DNA of 64,000 nucleotides, taken from positions 620,001-684,000 of the forward strand of contig CAWJFE010000001.1 in the NCBI GenBank assembly GCA_963842125.1. The letters are read 5' to 3'. The stretch comes from CAWCWK01 sp963842125. Its GTDB lineage: Bacteria > Pseudomonadota > Alphaproteobacteria > Rhizobiales > CAWCWK01. A model generated the notes under the pieces. It searched no databases. It was not told the origin of the DNA and worked only from the letters and a program-made list of their open reading frames with translations. This document shows positions 43,934-53,400 of this stretch, one piece after another. The translations under genes and the position numbers were made by a program. Every line of letters starts with the position of its first letter. Position 1 is the stretch's first letter.

Positions 43934-44410
43934 ATGATTCAGGAATTCAAGGATTTCATCATGCGCGGCAACGTTATCGACCTTGCGGTCGGTATCGTCA
44001 TCGGCGCCGCGTTCACCGCCATCGTCTCTTCGCTCGTCGACGACATCATCATGCCGCCGATCGGACTCGTGCTCGGCGCCGTCGATTTCAGCCAGCTCTT
44101 CCTCACGCTCAGCGAGGGCACCACGCCCGGGCCCTACAATACCATCGAGGCCGCACAGGAAGCCGGCGCCGTGACGTGGAACATCGGGCTCTTCATCAAC
44201 GCGGTCATCAAGTTCCTGATCGTGGCAGCGGCCGTCTTCCTCATCGTCAAGCTCTTCAACGCCGCCCGCCGCAAGCAGGAGGAAGCGCCCGCCGAGGCAC
44301 CTGCCAAGCCGCGTAACGAAGTCCTTCTCGAGGAGATTCGCGATCTCATGGCCCGCCAGGCCGGCGGACGGGAGCCGGCCAAGATCGCCGAGGAAAACCG
44401 GAGCGTCTGA
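43934..44410 (+). CDS. mscL: Large-conductance mechanosensitive channel MscL
   Basis: A 158-residue channel that opens under membrane tension to release solutes in osmotic downshock. The N-terminal FKDFIMRGNVIDLAVGIVIGAAFTAIVSSLVDDIIMPP (TM1 pore helix) is diagnostic. TM2 is GLFINAVIKFLIVAAAVFLIVKLFN, followed by the cytoplasmic helix EVLLEEIRDLM. The periplasmic loop and the Ala/Pro/Glu linker are of normal size. AGGGG lies upstream of the ATG. A 108-bp repeat begins six bases after the stop. Confidence 0.96.
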   Translation: MIQEFKDFIMRGNVIDLAVGIVIGAAFTAIVSSLVDDIIMPPIGLVLGAVDFSQLFLTLSEGTTPGPYNTIEAAQEAGAVTWNIGLFINAVIKFLIVAAAVFLIVKLFNAARRKQEEAPAEAPAKPRNEVLLEEIRDLMARQAGGREPAKIAEENRSV

Positions 44411-44416
44411 CGAACG

Positions 44417-44524
44417 CTAGAGCGCGTCCGGTTCCTATCCATTCACCGAATGCGCTCTAGCGCTTTGATATTGCGCGGTTCCTCACGCTGCGGTGCTGTC
44501 GCACCTCCGCAGGAGCGGCTCTAG
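44417..44524. repeat. 108-bp CTAG-bounded repeat, copy 2
   Basis: Same length and layout as 8892-8999: CTAGAGCGCGTCCGGTT, inverted CCGAATGCGCTCTAG, then GCGGTTCCT...GGTGCTGTCGCACC and a final GGCTCTAG. The two copies agree at about three quarters of positions. The right CTAG supplies the TAG stop of the YitT-type gene. Confidence 0.85.
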
Positions 44525-45258
44525 ACCGCGATATAGCGGTCGGTGCGGTGGTTGATGGCGAGGAAGACGTTGAGCACCACCGCGCCCAGCACCGAATAGG
44601 CGATCGCCGCGCCGTCGATCACGAGTGGTGCGGCGGCGAGGATCGCGAGGTCGATGCAAAGCTGCACGATCCCGGCCCGCCAGCCGAAACGGTCCTGCAG
44701 ATAGACCGCCAGGATACCGACGCCGCCAAGGCTCGCGCGGTGGCGGAACAGAGCCAGGAGACCGAAGCTGACGAGCAACCCGCCCAGCACCGCGCCATAG
44801 GCGGGCTCTACCGCGCCGAGCTCGAAGAGGACCGGCTGCCAAGCCGCCACGACCGAAAGTCCCGCCACGGCCAGGAAGGTCTTCAACGTGAACGCCCAGC
44901 CCATCCGGCTGATCGCCAACCCGTAAAAGGGCAGGTTGAGGCAGAAGAAGATCGGCCCGAATCCCCAGCCCGTCGCATAGTCGATGATAAGGGCGAGTCC
45001 TGCCGTCCCACCCGTCAGCAGGCCGAGATGGGAGAGGATCGCGAAGCCGAGCGCCGTCATGACGACGCCGGTGAAGAGGCCCTGCGCATCCTCGAGCGGC
45101 GTGTGATGCCGCGCCGTCGCGTGCCACCGCGCCTCGCGCGGTGGCGTTGTCTCGCTCACGCCGCGAGGCTGGATATCGCTTGCCCTACCCGTCTTGATGT
45201 CTCCCGCGCCGTCAGGGCGGGCGTCGCCGGCAGGATGTGTCGTATCATCGATGGTCAT
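44521..45258 (-). CDS. YitT-family membrane protein
   Basis: A 245-residue protein. The first ~45 residues are hydrophilic. Five membrane helices follow with the YitT signatures ALGFAILSHLGLLTGGTAGLALIIDYATGWGFGPIFFCLNLPFY and HRASLGGVGILAVYLQDRFGWRAG. The family (DUF161) is of unknown transport-like function. The stop codon falls in the CTAG end of the adjacent 108-bp repeat. The N-terminal extension could be shorter if an internal start is used. Confidence 0.88.
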   Translation of the reverse strand: MTIDDTTHPAGDARPDGAGDIKTGRASDIQPRGVSETTPPREARWHATARHHTPLEDAQGLFTGVVMTALGFAILSHLGLLTGGTAGLALIIDYATGWGFGPIFFCLNLPFYGLAISRMGWAFTLKTFLAVAGLSVVAAWQPVLFELGAVEPAYGAVLGGLLVSFGLLALFRHRASLGGVGILAVYLQDRFGWRAGIVQLCIDLAILAAAPLVIDGAAIAYSVLGAVVLNVFLAINHRTDRYIAV

Positions 45259-45383
45259 GGACGGGATGTGACTCCATCTCGCGCGGCGATCAATGCGCTG
45301 GGCGACCTTGAACCCTCAAATCGCGGGCGGAGGCCGGCAGGGCTGCCCTGCGCGGAGCGCAACCCTGCCGCGCCGCCGCTCGC

Positions 45384-46265
45384 CTAGCCATCCTCGATCC
45401 GCACCCGCTCGGGATGCGTGACGATCTCGAACTCGTCGCCGCGCGCGACCACGACGAGAGTGAGGCCGGCCTCCTCGGCCACCCGGCAGGCGAGATCCGT
45501 CGGCGCCGAGACGGCGACGAGGATGGGCGCCCCCAGGCGGACCGTCTTCTGCACCATCTCGACGGAGACGCGGCTGGAGAGAAGGACGATCCCCCGCCCC
45601 GCATCCCGCCCCGCCCGAAGGAGCGCGCCAGCCAGCTTGTCGAGCGCGTTGTGGCGGCCGACATCCTCCCGAAGGACGAGATCGCCGGCCTCGACCACAT
45701 CCAGAAAGCTCGCCGCATGGACGGCGCGGGTGCGCGCGTTGAGCCTCTGCGCCGGCCGCAGTCTCGCTATCGCCGCCACGATGGTGCCGGGCGTGACCGT
45801 GAGGTCGGAGCATAACGTCATGAGCGCGGGCACCGCGGCCTCCAGGCTCTCCACCCCGCACAACCCGCAGCCCGTCGGGCCGATCATCGCGCGGCGGCGA
45901 GCCCTATAGGTGTCGGCGAGTCCGGGCGCGAGCCAGATCTCCAGCGAGATGCCGTGTTCGGAGTGGCGAATATCGAGACGCGCGATGTCGCCCGGCGCTT
46001 CGATAATCCCCTCGGCGAGCGCGAAGCCGTAGGCGAAATCGGACAGGTCGGCCGGCGTCGCCATCATCACGCCATGCGTCGCGCCCTCGACGACGAGCGC
46101 GACCGCCGTCTCGCCGGGCAGAACCCGCGTCTCCAGCGCCATCCGACCGTCGCGCCAGGCGAGAACGGTGCGCGCCCGCGCCGCACCCTCTGGCAGCGCC
46201 TCGCCCTTCCTCGCCGCCCTGTCCCCGCTAGGCGGGTCGCCGGAACTGTGGTCTCTATCTCGCAC
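45384..46265 (-). CDS. fdhD: Formate dehydrogenase accessory sulfurtransferase FdhD
   Basis: A protein of about 293 residues that passes sulfur from IscS to the molybdenum cofactor of formate dehydrogenases. The motif GPTGCGLCGVES carries the CxxC needed for sulfur transfer. HGVMMATPADLSDFAYGFALAEGII, LREDVGRHNALDKLAGALL and SSRVSVEMVQKTVRLGAPIL are FdhD hallmarks. The start is uncertain: GTG 46298, GTG 46265 and ATG 46142 are all possible and none has a strong ribosome site. It is divergent from the molybdopterin oxidoreductase gene it presumably serves. Confidence 0.9.
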   Translation of the reverse strand: MRDRDHSSGDPPSGDRAARKGEALPEGAARARTVLAWRDGRMALETRVLPGETAVALVVEGATHGVMMATPADLSDFAYGFALAEGIIEAPGDIARLDIRHSEHGISLEIWLAPGLADTYRARRRAMIGPTGCGLCGVESLEAAVPALMTLCSDLTVTPGTIVAAIARLRPAQRLNARTRAVHAASFLDVVEAGDLVLREDVGRHNALDKLAGALLRAGRDAGRGIVLLSSRVSVEMVQKTVRLGAPILVAVSAPTDLACRVAEEAGLTLVVVARGDEFEIVTHPERVRIEDG

Positions 46266-46349
46266 GGCGCCATCTGGCCGGAACGGGCTCTCCGGCACAA
46301 GGCCGGGCGGGGCAGACCGCCAGCCGGGCGCGCAAGCGAGGAGACGGTC

Positions 46350-48686
46350 ATGGATCGCGATGCCACGAACCGGGACGAGGCCACCACCGCCGACAACCAG
46401 ATGGCTGACAGCCGGACGGCGGAAGACGGCCGCCCCATCGACTTCTCGCCCTATGACGGCCCGGCCGGCGGCTGGGGCTCGGCCAACTCGCTGAAGCATA
46501 TCCTGCTGCACGAGGAGGTGCCGCTCTCCGGCCCGCGCGTGCTGGCCAAGCAGAACAAGCCCGACGGTCTGATGTGCACCTCCTGCGCCTGGCCCAGGCC
46601 CGCCGACCATCACCCGTTCGAGTTCTGCGAGAACGGCGCCAAGGCGACGGCCTGGGAGATCACGCCGAAGCGCTGCGGGCCGGACTTCTTCGCGGCGCAC
46701 ACCGTGACCGAGCTTCGCCATTGGTCGGACTACGCGCTCGAGAACGAGGGCCGGCTCACCCACCCGATGCGCTACGACGCGGCGAGCGATCGCTATGTGC
46801 CCGTCGACTGGGCGACGGCGTTCGCGGAAATCGGCGCCGAGCTCGCCCGCATCCGAAGCCAGGACCCCAAGCGCGCCGTCTTCTACGCGTCGGGGCGCGC
46901 CTCCCTGGAGACGAGCTACATGTGGGCGCTGCTGGCGCGCGCCTATGGCAACAACAACCTGCCCGACAGCGCCAACATGTGCCACGAGACGACAGGTACG
47001 GCCTTGAAGCCCGTCATCGGCGCCACGGTCGGCACCGTGCTGATGGAGGACTTCAAGGAGACCGACTGCCTTCTCTTCTTCGGCCAGAACCCCGGCTCCA
47101 ACAGCCCCCGCATGCTGCATGACCTGCGCTCGGCCCGGAAGCGCGGCGCGCAGATCATCACCTTCAACCCGTTGAAGGAGCGCGGCCTGGAGCGCTTCAC
47201 GAGCCCTCAGAACCCGCTGGAGATGGCGACCGGCACCGAGACGCAGATCTCGACGCATTATTACCAGGTCCGCGCCGGCGGCGACATCGCGGCGATCCTC
47301 GGGGTGTCGAAGGCGCTCATCGCGGAGGACGCGATCGACCACGCCTTTATCGCCGAGCACACCGACGGTCTGGAAGATTACCGGGTGCTGGCCGAGACGA
47401 CGCCCTGGGCGGAGATCGAGGCCGCCTCCGGCCTCTCGCGCTTCGACCTGGAGACGGCGGCCTCCGCCTATGCACGCTCGACGAAGGCGATCGGCATCTA
47501 CGGCATGGGGCTGACCCAGCATGTCGGCGGCGTCGAGAACGTGCAGATGGTGGTCAACCTTCTTCTGCTGCGCGGCAATATCGGCCGGACGGGCGCCGGC
47601 ATCTGCCCGGTGCGCGGCCATTCCAACGTCCAGGGCCAGCGCACGGTCGGCATCGGCGAGGACCCGTCCGTCGTGCCCAACGACTTCCTCGCCGAGCGCT
47701 ACGGCATCGCGCCGCCGATGGAGATGGGGCTCAACACGGTCGAGGCCTGCGAGGCGATCCTCCGGGGCGAGGTCGACGCCTTCGTGGCGCTCGGCGGCAA
47801 CTTCATTCGCGCCATCCCCGATACCGGCCCGATGGAAGAGGCCTGGACGCGGCTCGGCCTCACCGTCCAGATCGCGACCAAGCTCAACCGCTCGCACCTC
47901 GTCCTCGGGCGCAGCGCTTGGCTCCTCCCCTGCCTCGCACGCTCCGAGCATGACGAGCAGGCGTCCGGCCGCCAGCACGTCTCGATGGAGGATTCGATGA
48001 CCTGCATCCACGCCTCCACCAGCCAGGTCGAGCCCGCCTCGCCGCATCTGAAATCGGAGCCCGCCATCGTCGCTGGCATCGCCAAGGCCGCGCTGCCGGG
48101 CACGGAGCGGATCGACTGGGACGGCTGGGTGGCCGACTATGGCCTCGTGCGCTCGGAGATCGAGTTGGCCTATCCGAGCCAGTTCGACGACTTCTCGGCG
48201 CGCATGTTCCAGCCCGGCGGCTTCCCCCGCCCGCTCCCCGCAAGAGATCGCGTCTGGAAGACCGAGACCGACCGCGCCCGCTTCACCACGCCGACCGCGC
48301 TGACGGCGGAGGGCCACGAGGCTTTCGCACGCGACGACGTGCTGCGCCTCGTGACCTTACGCTCCAACGATCAGTTCAACACCACCGTCTACGGCTATCA
48401 CGACCGCTTCCGCGGCATCTCCGGCACGCGCGAGGTGCTGCTGATCAACCGCGCCGAGATGGCCCGGCTCGGGCTCGAGGAAGGCCAGCACGTCACCCTC
48501 GCCTCTGCCGTCGAGGACGGCGTCGCCCGCGCGGTCTCCGGCCTTCGCGTGACCCCTTACGACATTCCGGACGGCTGCTGCGGCGGCTACTTCCCCGAGC
48601 TCAACGTCCTCGTCCCCATGAGCCACCACGCGAAGGGCAGCCAGGTCCCGGCGTCGAAGACCGTGCCCGTCGTCGTGCGGGATTGA
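46350..48686 (+). CDS. FdhF/YdeP-family molybdopterin oxidoreductase
   Basis: A 778-residue enzyme of the DMSO reductase superfamily, YdeP branch. The N-terminal block has only CTSCAWP (residues ~76-82) and so lacks the full Cys set for a 4Fe-4S cluster, as in YdeP. Cofactor-binding blocks follow: SGRASLETSYMWALLARAYGNNNLPDSANMCHETTG, FGQNPGSNSPRM, GMGLTQHVGGVENVQMVVNLLLLRGNIGRTGAGICPVRGHSNVQGQRT, and the C-terminal domain LRLVTLRSNDQFNTTVYG. Family members are linked to formate metabolism or acid resistance; the electron acceptor is unknown. GAGGAGA precedes the start. Confidence 0.93.
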   Translation: MDRDATNRDEATTADNQMADSRTAEDGRPIDFSPYDGPAGGWGSANSLKHILLHEEVPLSGPRVLAKQNKPDGLMCTSCAWPRPADHHPFEFCENGAKATAWEITPKRCGPDFFAAHTVTELRHWSDYALENEGRLTHPMRYDAASDRYVPVDWATAFAEIGAELARIRSQDPKRAVFYASGRASLETSYMWALLARAYGNNNLPDSANMCHETTGTALKPVIGATVGTVLMEDFKETDCLLFFGQNPGSNSPRMLHDLRSARKRGAQIITFNPLKERGLERFTSPQNPLEMATGTETQISTHYYQVRAGGDIAAILGVSKALIAEDAIDHAFIAEHTDGLEDYRVLAETTPWAEIEAASGLSRFDLETAASAYARSTKAIGIYGMGLTQHVGGVENVQMVVNLLLLRGNIGRTGAGICPVRGHSNVQGQRTVGIGEDPSVVPNDFLAERYGIAPPMEMGLNTVEACEAILRGEVDAFVALGGNFIRAIPDTGPMEEAWTRLGLTVQIATKLNRSHLVLGRSAWLLPCLARSEHDEQASGRQHVSMEDSMTCIHASTSQVEPASPHLKSEPAIVAGIAKAALPGTERIDWDGWVADYGLVRSEIELAYPSQFDDFSARMFQPGGFPRPLPARDRVWKTETDRARFTTPTALTAEGHEAFARDDVLRLVTLRSNDQFNTTVYGYHDRFRGISGTREVLLINRAEMARLGLEEGQHVTLASAVEDGVARAVSGLRVTPYDIPDGCCGGYFPELNVLVPMSHHAKGSQVPASKTVPVVVRD

Positions 48687-48752
48687 AACGAAGACGGGCG
48701 CCGCACCGGGGAAGGTGGGCGCCCGCTCCAGACGTCGAAGACGGCTGACGGT

Positions 48753-50174
48753 CTAGAAGATGAAGTCGTTCGCCGTCAGGCTACCCTGCGTCACGCCGAA
48801 GAAGGTGATGCTGTCGCCGTTGCCGAGATCGAGCACGGCATAGTTCTGCACGTTCGACGAGAGGTTGGACTGCACGTCCGTGAAGTTGTTGAGCGTCGAG
48901 ACCTCGCGCAGGTTCACGTCGTCCGTTCCGACCTCGAAGCCGTAGAGCGTGTCGTCGCCATTGCTGGCCACGGCGCCGTAGATGTCGCTCTGGCTGTCCC
49001 GGCTGAAGGTCGGGGAGGGATTGTTGGCATAGTTGCCGAGGAAGACCGCGTCGTCGCCGGCGCCGCCATAGAGCAGATCGGAATTGCCGCCGCCGGAAAT
49101 GGTGTCGTTGCCACCGCCGCCAAAGATGGTGTCGTTACCGCTGCCGCCCTTGAGCGAATCGGCACCGCTACCGCCGCCGATCTCGTCGTCGTCATTGCCG
49201 CCGTCGACCGAATCGGCGTCGGCGCCGGCATAGATCACGTCGCGGTCGTCGCCGCCGTCCAGCGTGTCCTTGCCCGACATGGTGCTGCCGAACATGGTGT
49301 CGCGGCCCGAGCCGCCAGAGGCACTGTCATCACCCTCGCCGGTGCCGATGATGTCGTCGTCGTTGCCGCCGAAGACCGTATCCTCGCCGCCATTGGAGTA
49401 GATCTGGTCGCGGCCGGAGCCGCCTTCGATGTAGTCGGCGTCCTCGGAGCGGCCGCCGAAGAGCTGGTCGTCGCCGTTCTCGCCGAAGATCCGATCGACG
49501 CCAGCGCCGCCGAAGATGACGTCGTCGCCCTCGCCGCCCTCCAGCGTGTCGCGCTCCGCGCCCGCCGAGATCGTGTCCGCGCCGCCGCCGCCGATGATGA
49601 CCTCGCGGCCCTCGGTGCCGTTCAGCATCTCGGGCGTATCGTTGCCGACCATGCGGGCGCCGCTCGTGATCGCGCCCACCGCGTCGATATCCGCGCCCTG
49701 GGCAGCGCTGGTCTGCGCGACCTGATCCTTATCGTCCGTGATCCGGACAAAGCGGAACCCACGATCTGCGGAACTGCCCACCAGGAAAGGGTCGATGTCG
49801 ATCGAGCTCGGGCCACCATTGGCGACCCCGACGCTGATCCACGTCGAGCCCGTCTCGCTGATCTCTACGAACATGCGTTCCGCACTCGCGCCCGTGCCGG
49901 CCTCGTCGATATAGAGGTCTGGGTTCGCATCGCCGCTGCCGACCAGCACGTTGTCATCGAAGCGCACCACGATCCGGCCGCCCTCGCCGAGGGAGACGAA
50001 GCTGTTCGACGCGCCTGCCGGGGGCGGTGCGTCGGGCGAGCCGATCGCGGCATCCCTGAAGCGATACTCGCTCGTGGGATTTCCGTTCGTCGTCACTGGA
50101 GCGTATTGCGGTACCGCATCCGCGAACGCCACGTCGCCCAGCTTGAAGGTGATGCCGTTATATGTCGTTTCCAT
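48753..50174 (-). CDS. RTX-type calcium-binding repeat protein
   Basis: A 473-residue secreted-type protein. The N-terminal ~180 residues look like a beta-sandwich (RIVVRFDDNVLVGSGDANPDLYIDEAG ... TWISVGVANGGPSSIDIDP). About 15 GGxGxDxhx nonapeptide repeats run from ~195 to 395 (GGGGADTISAGAERDTLEGGEGDDVIFGG), forming Ca-binding beta-rolls. There is no Sec signal; the C-terminal aromatic/hydrophobic end (GSLTANDFIF) suits type I secretion. ATG 50174 is preferred to the upstream start. No HlyB/HlyD genes are in the window. Confidence 0.92.
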   Translation of the reverse strand: METTYNGITFKLGDVAFADAVPQYAPVTTNGNPTSEYRFRDAAIGSPDAPPPAGASNSFVSLGEGGRIVVRFDDNVLVGSGDANPDLYIDEAGTGASAERMFVEISETGSTWISVGVANGGPSSIDIDPFLVGSSADRGFRFVRITDDKDQVAQTSAAQGADIDAVGAITSGARMVGNDTPEMLNGTEGREVIIGGGGADTISAGAERDTLEGGEGDDVIFGGAGVDRIFGENGDDQLFGGRSEDADYIEGGSGRDQIYSNGGEDTVFGGNDDDIIGTGEGDDSASGGSGRDTMFGSTMSGKDTLDGGDDRDVIYAGADADSVDGGNDDDEIGGGSGADSLKGGSGNDTIFGGGGNDTISGGGNSDLLYGGAGDDAVFLGNYANNPSPTFSRDSQSDIYGAVASNGDDTLYGFEVGTDDVNLREVSTLNNFTDVQSNLSSNVQNYAVLDLGNGDSITFFGVTQGSLTANDFIF

Positions 50175-50451
50175 CGTCTTCCCCTTGCCTCTACTGGTTC
50201 TCAATCCTCGATCTGCTTCCCTCGGTGGCGCACAATCGAGCGTACCACCGCCGACGTCTTTCGTAACGTTATGCCAAGGTTATGCCAATTCCGACGGCAA
50301 TCGTCGATGCTGCCCCGGTTTGGGAAGAGACCTTGTCGGGACACGAGATAACCTCGACGGTTGAGGATCCATCCTGGCCATCCGCCACCCCGGTTTGCGC
50401 CCTGCGCGATCCGGCGTAGACTCCTATCCCTTGGGTGAAGGAGCCTGTCCG

Positions 50452-53400
50452 ATGCGCGCTGTCGACCTCTCGTCCCGTTCCGTCCGTCTGATTCGCGCCC
50501 TTTCGGCGGCGGTCCTCGTGGCCGCGCCCCTGGCATTGATGGATTCCGCGAGGGCGCAGGCGCCCGACCGGCAGCTCCTTGTCAGCGAGGGGGCCGACTA
50601 TTTCGGCGGCGATTACGAGACGCTGCGCGAGGTCTCGCGCGAGGACTGCGAGGCCGCCTGCCTCGCCGATGCGCGCTGTGCGGCACTGACCTACAACGCG
50701 AGCGCCGAATGGTGCTTCCTCAAGGAGAGCGTCGGCGAGCTGAGCGCGGCCGCGGGCGCCGTCGCCGCCCGCATCGTCGAGCGCCGGGCCATCGACGAGA
50801 CCACGCTCGAGGCGCGCCTCGCCGCCCTCGACATGCTTCCCCAAGGCCTGCGGGACGAGGCGCGCCGGTTGCGCCTCGAGATCGCGGGCGAGCGGCGCGA
50901 CAGCGCCTTCAGCGATCTCTCCGACGCCGCGCTCCTGACGCGGACTGAGGAGGGTCTCGCCTATGCCGAGCGCAGCGCGCTCGCCCGCGAGGCGCTGCGG
51001 CGGAACCCTGGCAATGCCGAGGCCTGGATCGCGCTTACCCGCGCCGCCCTCGCCCATCGGCCCGACCGCTATGACGAGCGCCGCCGGACCGAGGCGCTGC
51101 GCCAGCGCGCCGCGATCAACGCCGCCGTCACGGCCGAGGACGCGCCCGCCCGCGCCGAAGGGCTCGCGCTTTTGGGCGAAGCGCTGGAATTGTCGCGCAA
51201 CTGGCCTCTCGCCATCCGCGCCTATCGCGCCAGCCTGGCCGCGCGCGAGGACGAAGGCACGGCCCGCCGGCTGGACGCGCTCGTCGCGAGCCACGGCTTT
51301 CGCGTGACCGGCAACACGATCGACAACAACGCGGCGAGCCCGCGCGTCTGCCTCACCTTCTCCGAGCCCCTCGCCCCGATGCTCACGCAAGGCGAGGCGG
51401 CGGGCGACTTCGTCAGCGTCGAGGGCGGCGAAACGCTGCCCGTTTCGGCCAGCGGCAACCAGATCTGCGTCGAGGGCGCGCGGCACGGCGCGCGCTATCG
51501 CATTCTCGTGCGCCCCGGCGTCACCTCGGCCAGCGGCGAGGTGCTGGAGCGCCCCGTCGAGACGATCGCCTATGTGCGCGACCGCGACCCCAGCGTGCGC
51601 TTCGCCACCCACGCCTACGTGCTGCCCGCCGGCACGAGCGCCGATGGCCCGGCGACCATCCCCGTCACCAGCATCAACACCGACGCGATCGAGGCCCGCG
51701 TGCAGCGCGTGCCGGAGCGGGCGCTCGCCCGTCTCATCGCCGACAACACCTTCCTACGCGGTTTCGCGACCTGGGACGTGGAGCGAGATCTCGGACCGCG
51801 ACGGCACCGACGTCTGGACCGGCACGGTCGACGTCGAGGCCCGCACCAATGCCGAGGTCGTCACTGCCATTCCCGTCTCGTTGATCGTCGGCGATCTCGA
51901 GGCCGGCGTCTACGTCCTCACCGCCAAGGCCGCCAACGCACCGGCGAGCGATTACAGCCTCGCGACGCAATGGTTCGTCGTCTCCGAGATCGGCCTGACC
52001 ACGCTTCAGGCCTCGGACGGTTTCCACGTCCTCGCCCGCTCGCTCGACGATGCGGCGCCGCTCACAGGCGTCGCGCTCGACCTCGTCGCGGTCAACAACG
52101 CCGTTCTCGCCTCCGTCGTCACCGATGGCGAGGGCCATGCCCGCATTCCCGCCGCCCTCCTCGCCGGCACCGGCGGCGATCGCCCGGCCGTACTGACCGC
52201 GGCGCGGGGCGACGACTTCGTCTTTCTCGACCTTACCGCCGCCCCGTTCGACCTCGCCGACCGGGGCGTCGAGGGCCGCGCGCCGGCCGGACCGCTCGAC
52301 GTCTTCCTCACCCTCGACCGGGGCATCTACCGTACCGGCGAGACCGCCTACCTGACCGGCACGGTGCGCGATGCGGCCGGCGACGCCGTCCCGCCACTCA
52401 CCCTCACCGGCATCGTGCGGCGCCCGGATGGGGCCGAGCACGCGCGGACCGTGCTGCGCAACGTGGCCGCGGGCGGCTTCGTCTGGGAGGCCGCGCTGCC
52501 GGAGGGCGCGATGCGCGGACGGTGGACCTTCGCCGTCCACAGCGATCCGGAGCGCGCGCCCCTCGCCTCGACGACCGCCCTCGTCGCCGACTTCGAACCC
52601 GAAAAGATCGACGCGGCCCTCGTCGCGGGAGCCGAGACGCTCGACCCGGCCGACCCGGCCGCCCTCACAGTCGATGCCCGCTATCTCTTCGGCGCGCCGG
52701 CCACCGATCTCGAGGTCGCGGGCGAGGCGATCCTGCGCACGTCTCGCACGCTTGCCGCCCATCCGGCCTATACGTTCGGCTTGGCCGCCGAGGACGCCGT
52801 CAACGCGCGCGAGCCCTTCGAGCCCGCCCGGACCGACGCCGAGGGCCGTGCCGTCGTCGGTCTCTCGCCCTTCCCCCGCCCGTCGACGACGCGGCCCTTG
52901 AGCGCGGAGCTTCAGGTCCGCGTGATCGACACCGACGGTCGCCCGATCGAGCGCACCGAGACCGTGCCCGTCACGGAGACGAGCGGCCGGCTCGGCCTGC
53001 GCCCCCGCTTCGACGATGCGGTCGCGCAGGGCGCCGAGGCCCGCTTCGACGTCATCGCCATCGACGCCGCCGGCGGGCGCGTGGCCCTGCCCGAGGCCTC
53101 CTGGCGGCTGGAGCGGATCACCGAGCGCTTCCAGTGGTATTCGCTCGACGGGCAGTGGAACTACGAGCCGATCGAGACCCGCAGCCTCGTCGCCAACGGC
53201 ACGCTCGCCATCGGGGACGACTTGGCCGCGACGCTCGCCGAGACCGTCGACTGGGGTCGATACGAGCTTCGCATCGAGGATGTGGCCGGCGCGCTCCTCC
53301 CCGTCAGCGCGCGCTTCTCGGCCGGCTGGTACGTCGCCGCCGCCAGCGTCGATACGCCGGACGCGGCCCGCGTCTCGCTCGACAAGCCGCGCTATGCGGT

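Noticed and set aside
46299..48317. Long N-terminal extension of fdhD on the minus strand
   Set aside because: It would be antisense to the molybdopterin oxidoreductase and nearly 700 residues longer than any FdhD.
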